From an uncultured Odoribacter sp. (lineage in GTDB: Bacteria > Bacteroidota > Bacteroidia > Bacteroidales > Marinifilaceae), in contig CAKVCR010000050.1 in the NCBI GenBank assembly GCA_934725835.1, positions 1 through 13,034 of the forward strand: a stretch of DNA of 13,034 nucleotides. The letters are read 5' to 3'. The notes under the pieces are model-generated. The model was not told where the DNA came from and did not search any database. It saw nothing but the letters and a program-made list of their open reading frames with translations. The position numbers were made by a program, and so were the translations under genes. Below are positions 12,920 to 13,034 of this stretch, piece after piece (position 1 is the stretch's first letter; each line of letters begins with the position of its first letter).

Positions 12920-13034
12920 ACGAAAAGTATTTCGTTTTGTTATCTAAAAAAACAGTGATATGAGAAAAATTAAATTTTTAGTGGCATCGCTTTTATTTTG
13001 TGCGATGAGCTACGTAGGATATATGGGATATGAA
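12920..13034 (+). repeat. Shortened NVEALT leader block, copy C (cut by window end)
   Basis: From 12920 the sequence again matches 4071 onward: the ACGAAAAGTATTTCGT dyad (12920-12935), the GTTATCT spacer and the start of an NVEALT gene. The upstream ~160 bp of the block found in copies A and B are absent, the signal peptidase gene lying directly alongside. The A-rich spacer (CTAAAAAAACAGTGAT) matches the relic at 9157 better than copies A or B. Confidence 0.85.
12960..13034 (+). CDS. NVEALT family small exported protein (copy 4, partial)
   Basis: The ATG at 12960 opens a frame that runs to the window edge, 25 codons identical in protein to the start of copy 2 (MRKIKFLVASLLFCAMSYVG, then YMGYE). 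The motif and the variable tail lie beyond the window. It begins a fourth module, 51 bp after the signal peptidase stop. Confidence 0.85.
   Translation, partial: MRKIKFLVASLLFCAMSYVGYMGYE

Overview
The window looks like an accessory locus from a Bacteroides-type (Bacteroidales) genome. The evidence is AT-rich leaders, TAnnTTTG-like promoter elements, many short-signal lipoproteins, NVEALT-motif peptides, six-bladed beta-propeller lipoproteins and a DoxX/MauE-like membrane protein with a CGCFG motif. No species can be named from the sequence alone. I see no transposase, phage, tRNA, rRNA or CRISPR feature.

Layout. At the left edge a minus-strand gene runs off the window (1-624). It encodes the sensory half of a probable two-component histidine kinase. 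It is divergently oriented from everything else, and the shared intergenic region carries three copies of TTTGCAAC spaced 22 and 11 bp apart, overlapping candidate promoters for both directions. Rightward, four similarly built modules follow, each opening with a small NVEALT protein. Module 1 (737-3911) is NVEALT-1, a BF3164/TolB-like propeller lipoprotein and a transglutaminase-fold lipoprotein. Module 2 (4111-7443) is NVEALT-2, a six-bladed propeller lipoprotein, a thioredoxin-like lipoprotein broken by a frameshift in a T8 tract, and another propeller-like lipoprotein. Module 3 (7728-12908) is NVEALT-3, a strong terminator-like palindrome, two propeller lipoproteins with an NVEALT relic between them, an intact thioredoxin-like lipoprotein, a DoxX/MauE-type membrane protein and a signal peptidase I. 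Module 4 begins at 12960 with a fourth NVEALT gene cut by the window end.

Modules 2 and 3 open with a nearly identical block of about 350 bp (upstream leader plus the first ~48 codons of the NVEALT gene). A shortened version opens module 4 and a 32-bp scrap lies at 9157-9188. The locus has therefore grown by repeated duplication of the NVEALT leader followed by divergence of the peptide tail and the downstream propeller. The NVEALT proteins keep the motif at exactly residues 39-44, and after it have unrelated tails with an even number of cysteines (2, 4, 2).

How the parts may work together (inference). Small exported peptides with a constant leader and variable cysteine-containing tail are made alongside cell-envelope lipoproteins (propellers, thioredoxin-like, transglutaminase-like), a membrane redox protein that could supply electrons or disulfides, and a dedicated signal peptidase I. 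The divergent sensor kinase may control the locus through the TTTGCAAC array. This reads as a candidate secreted-peptide maturation, display or signalling system. The family names are known, but no function for such a system is established from this sequence.
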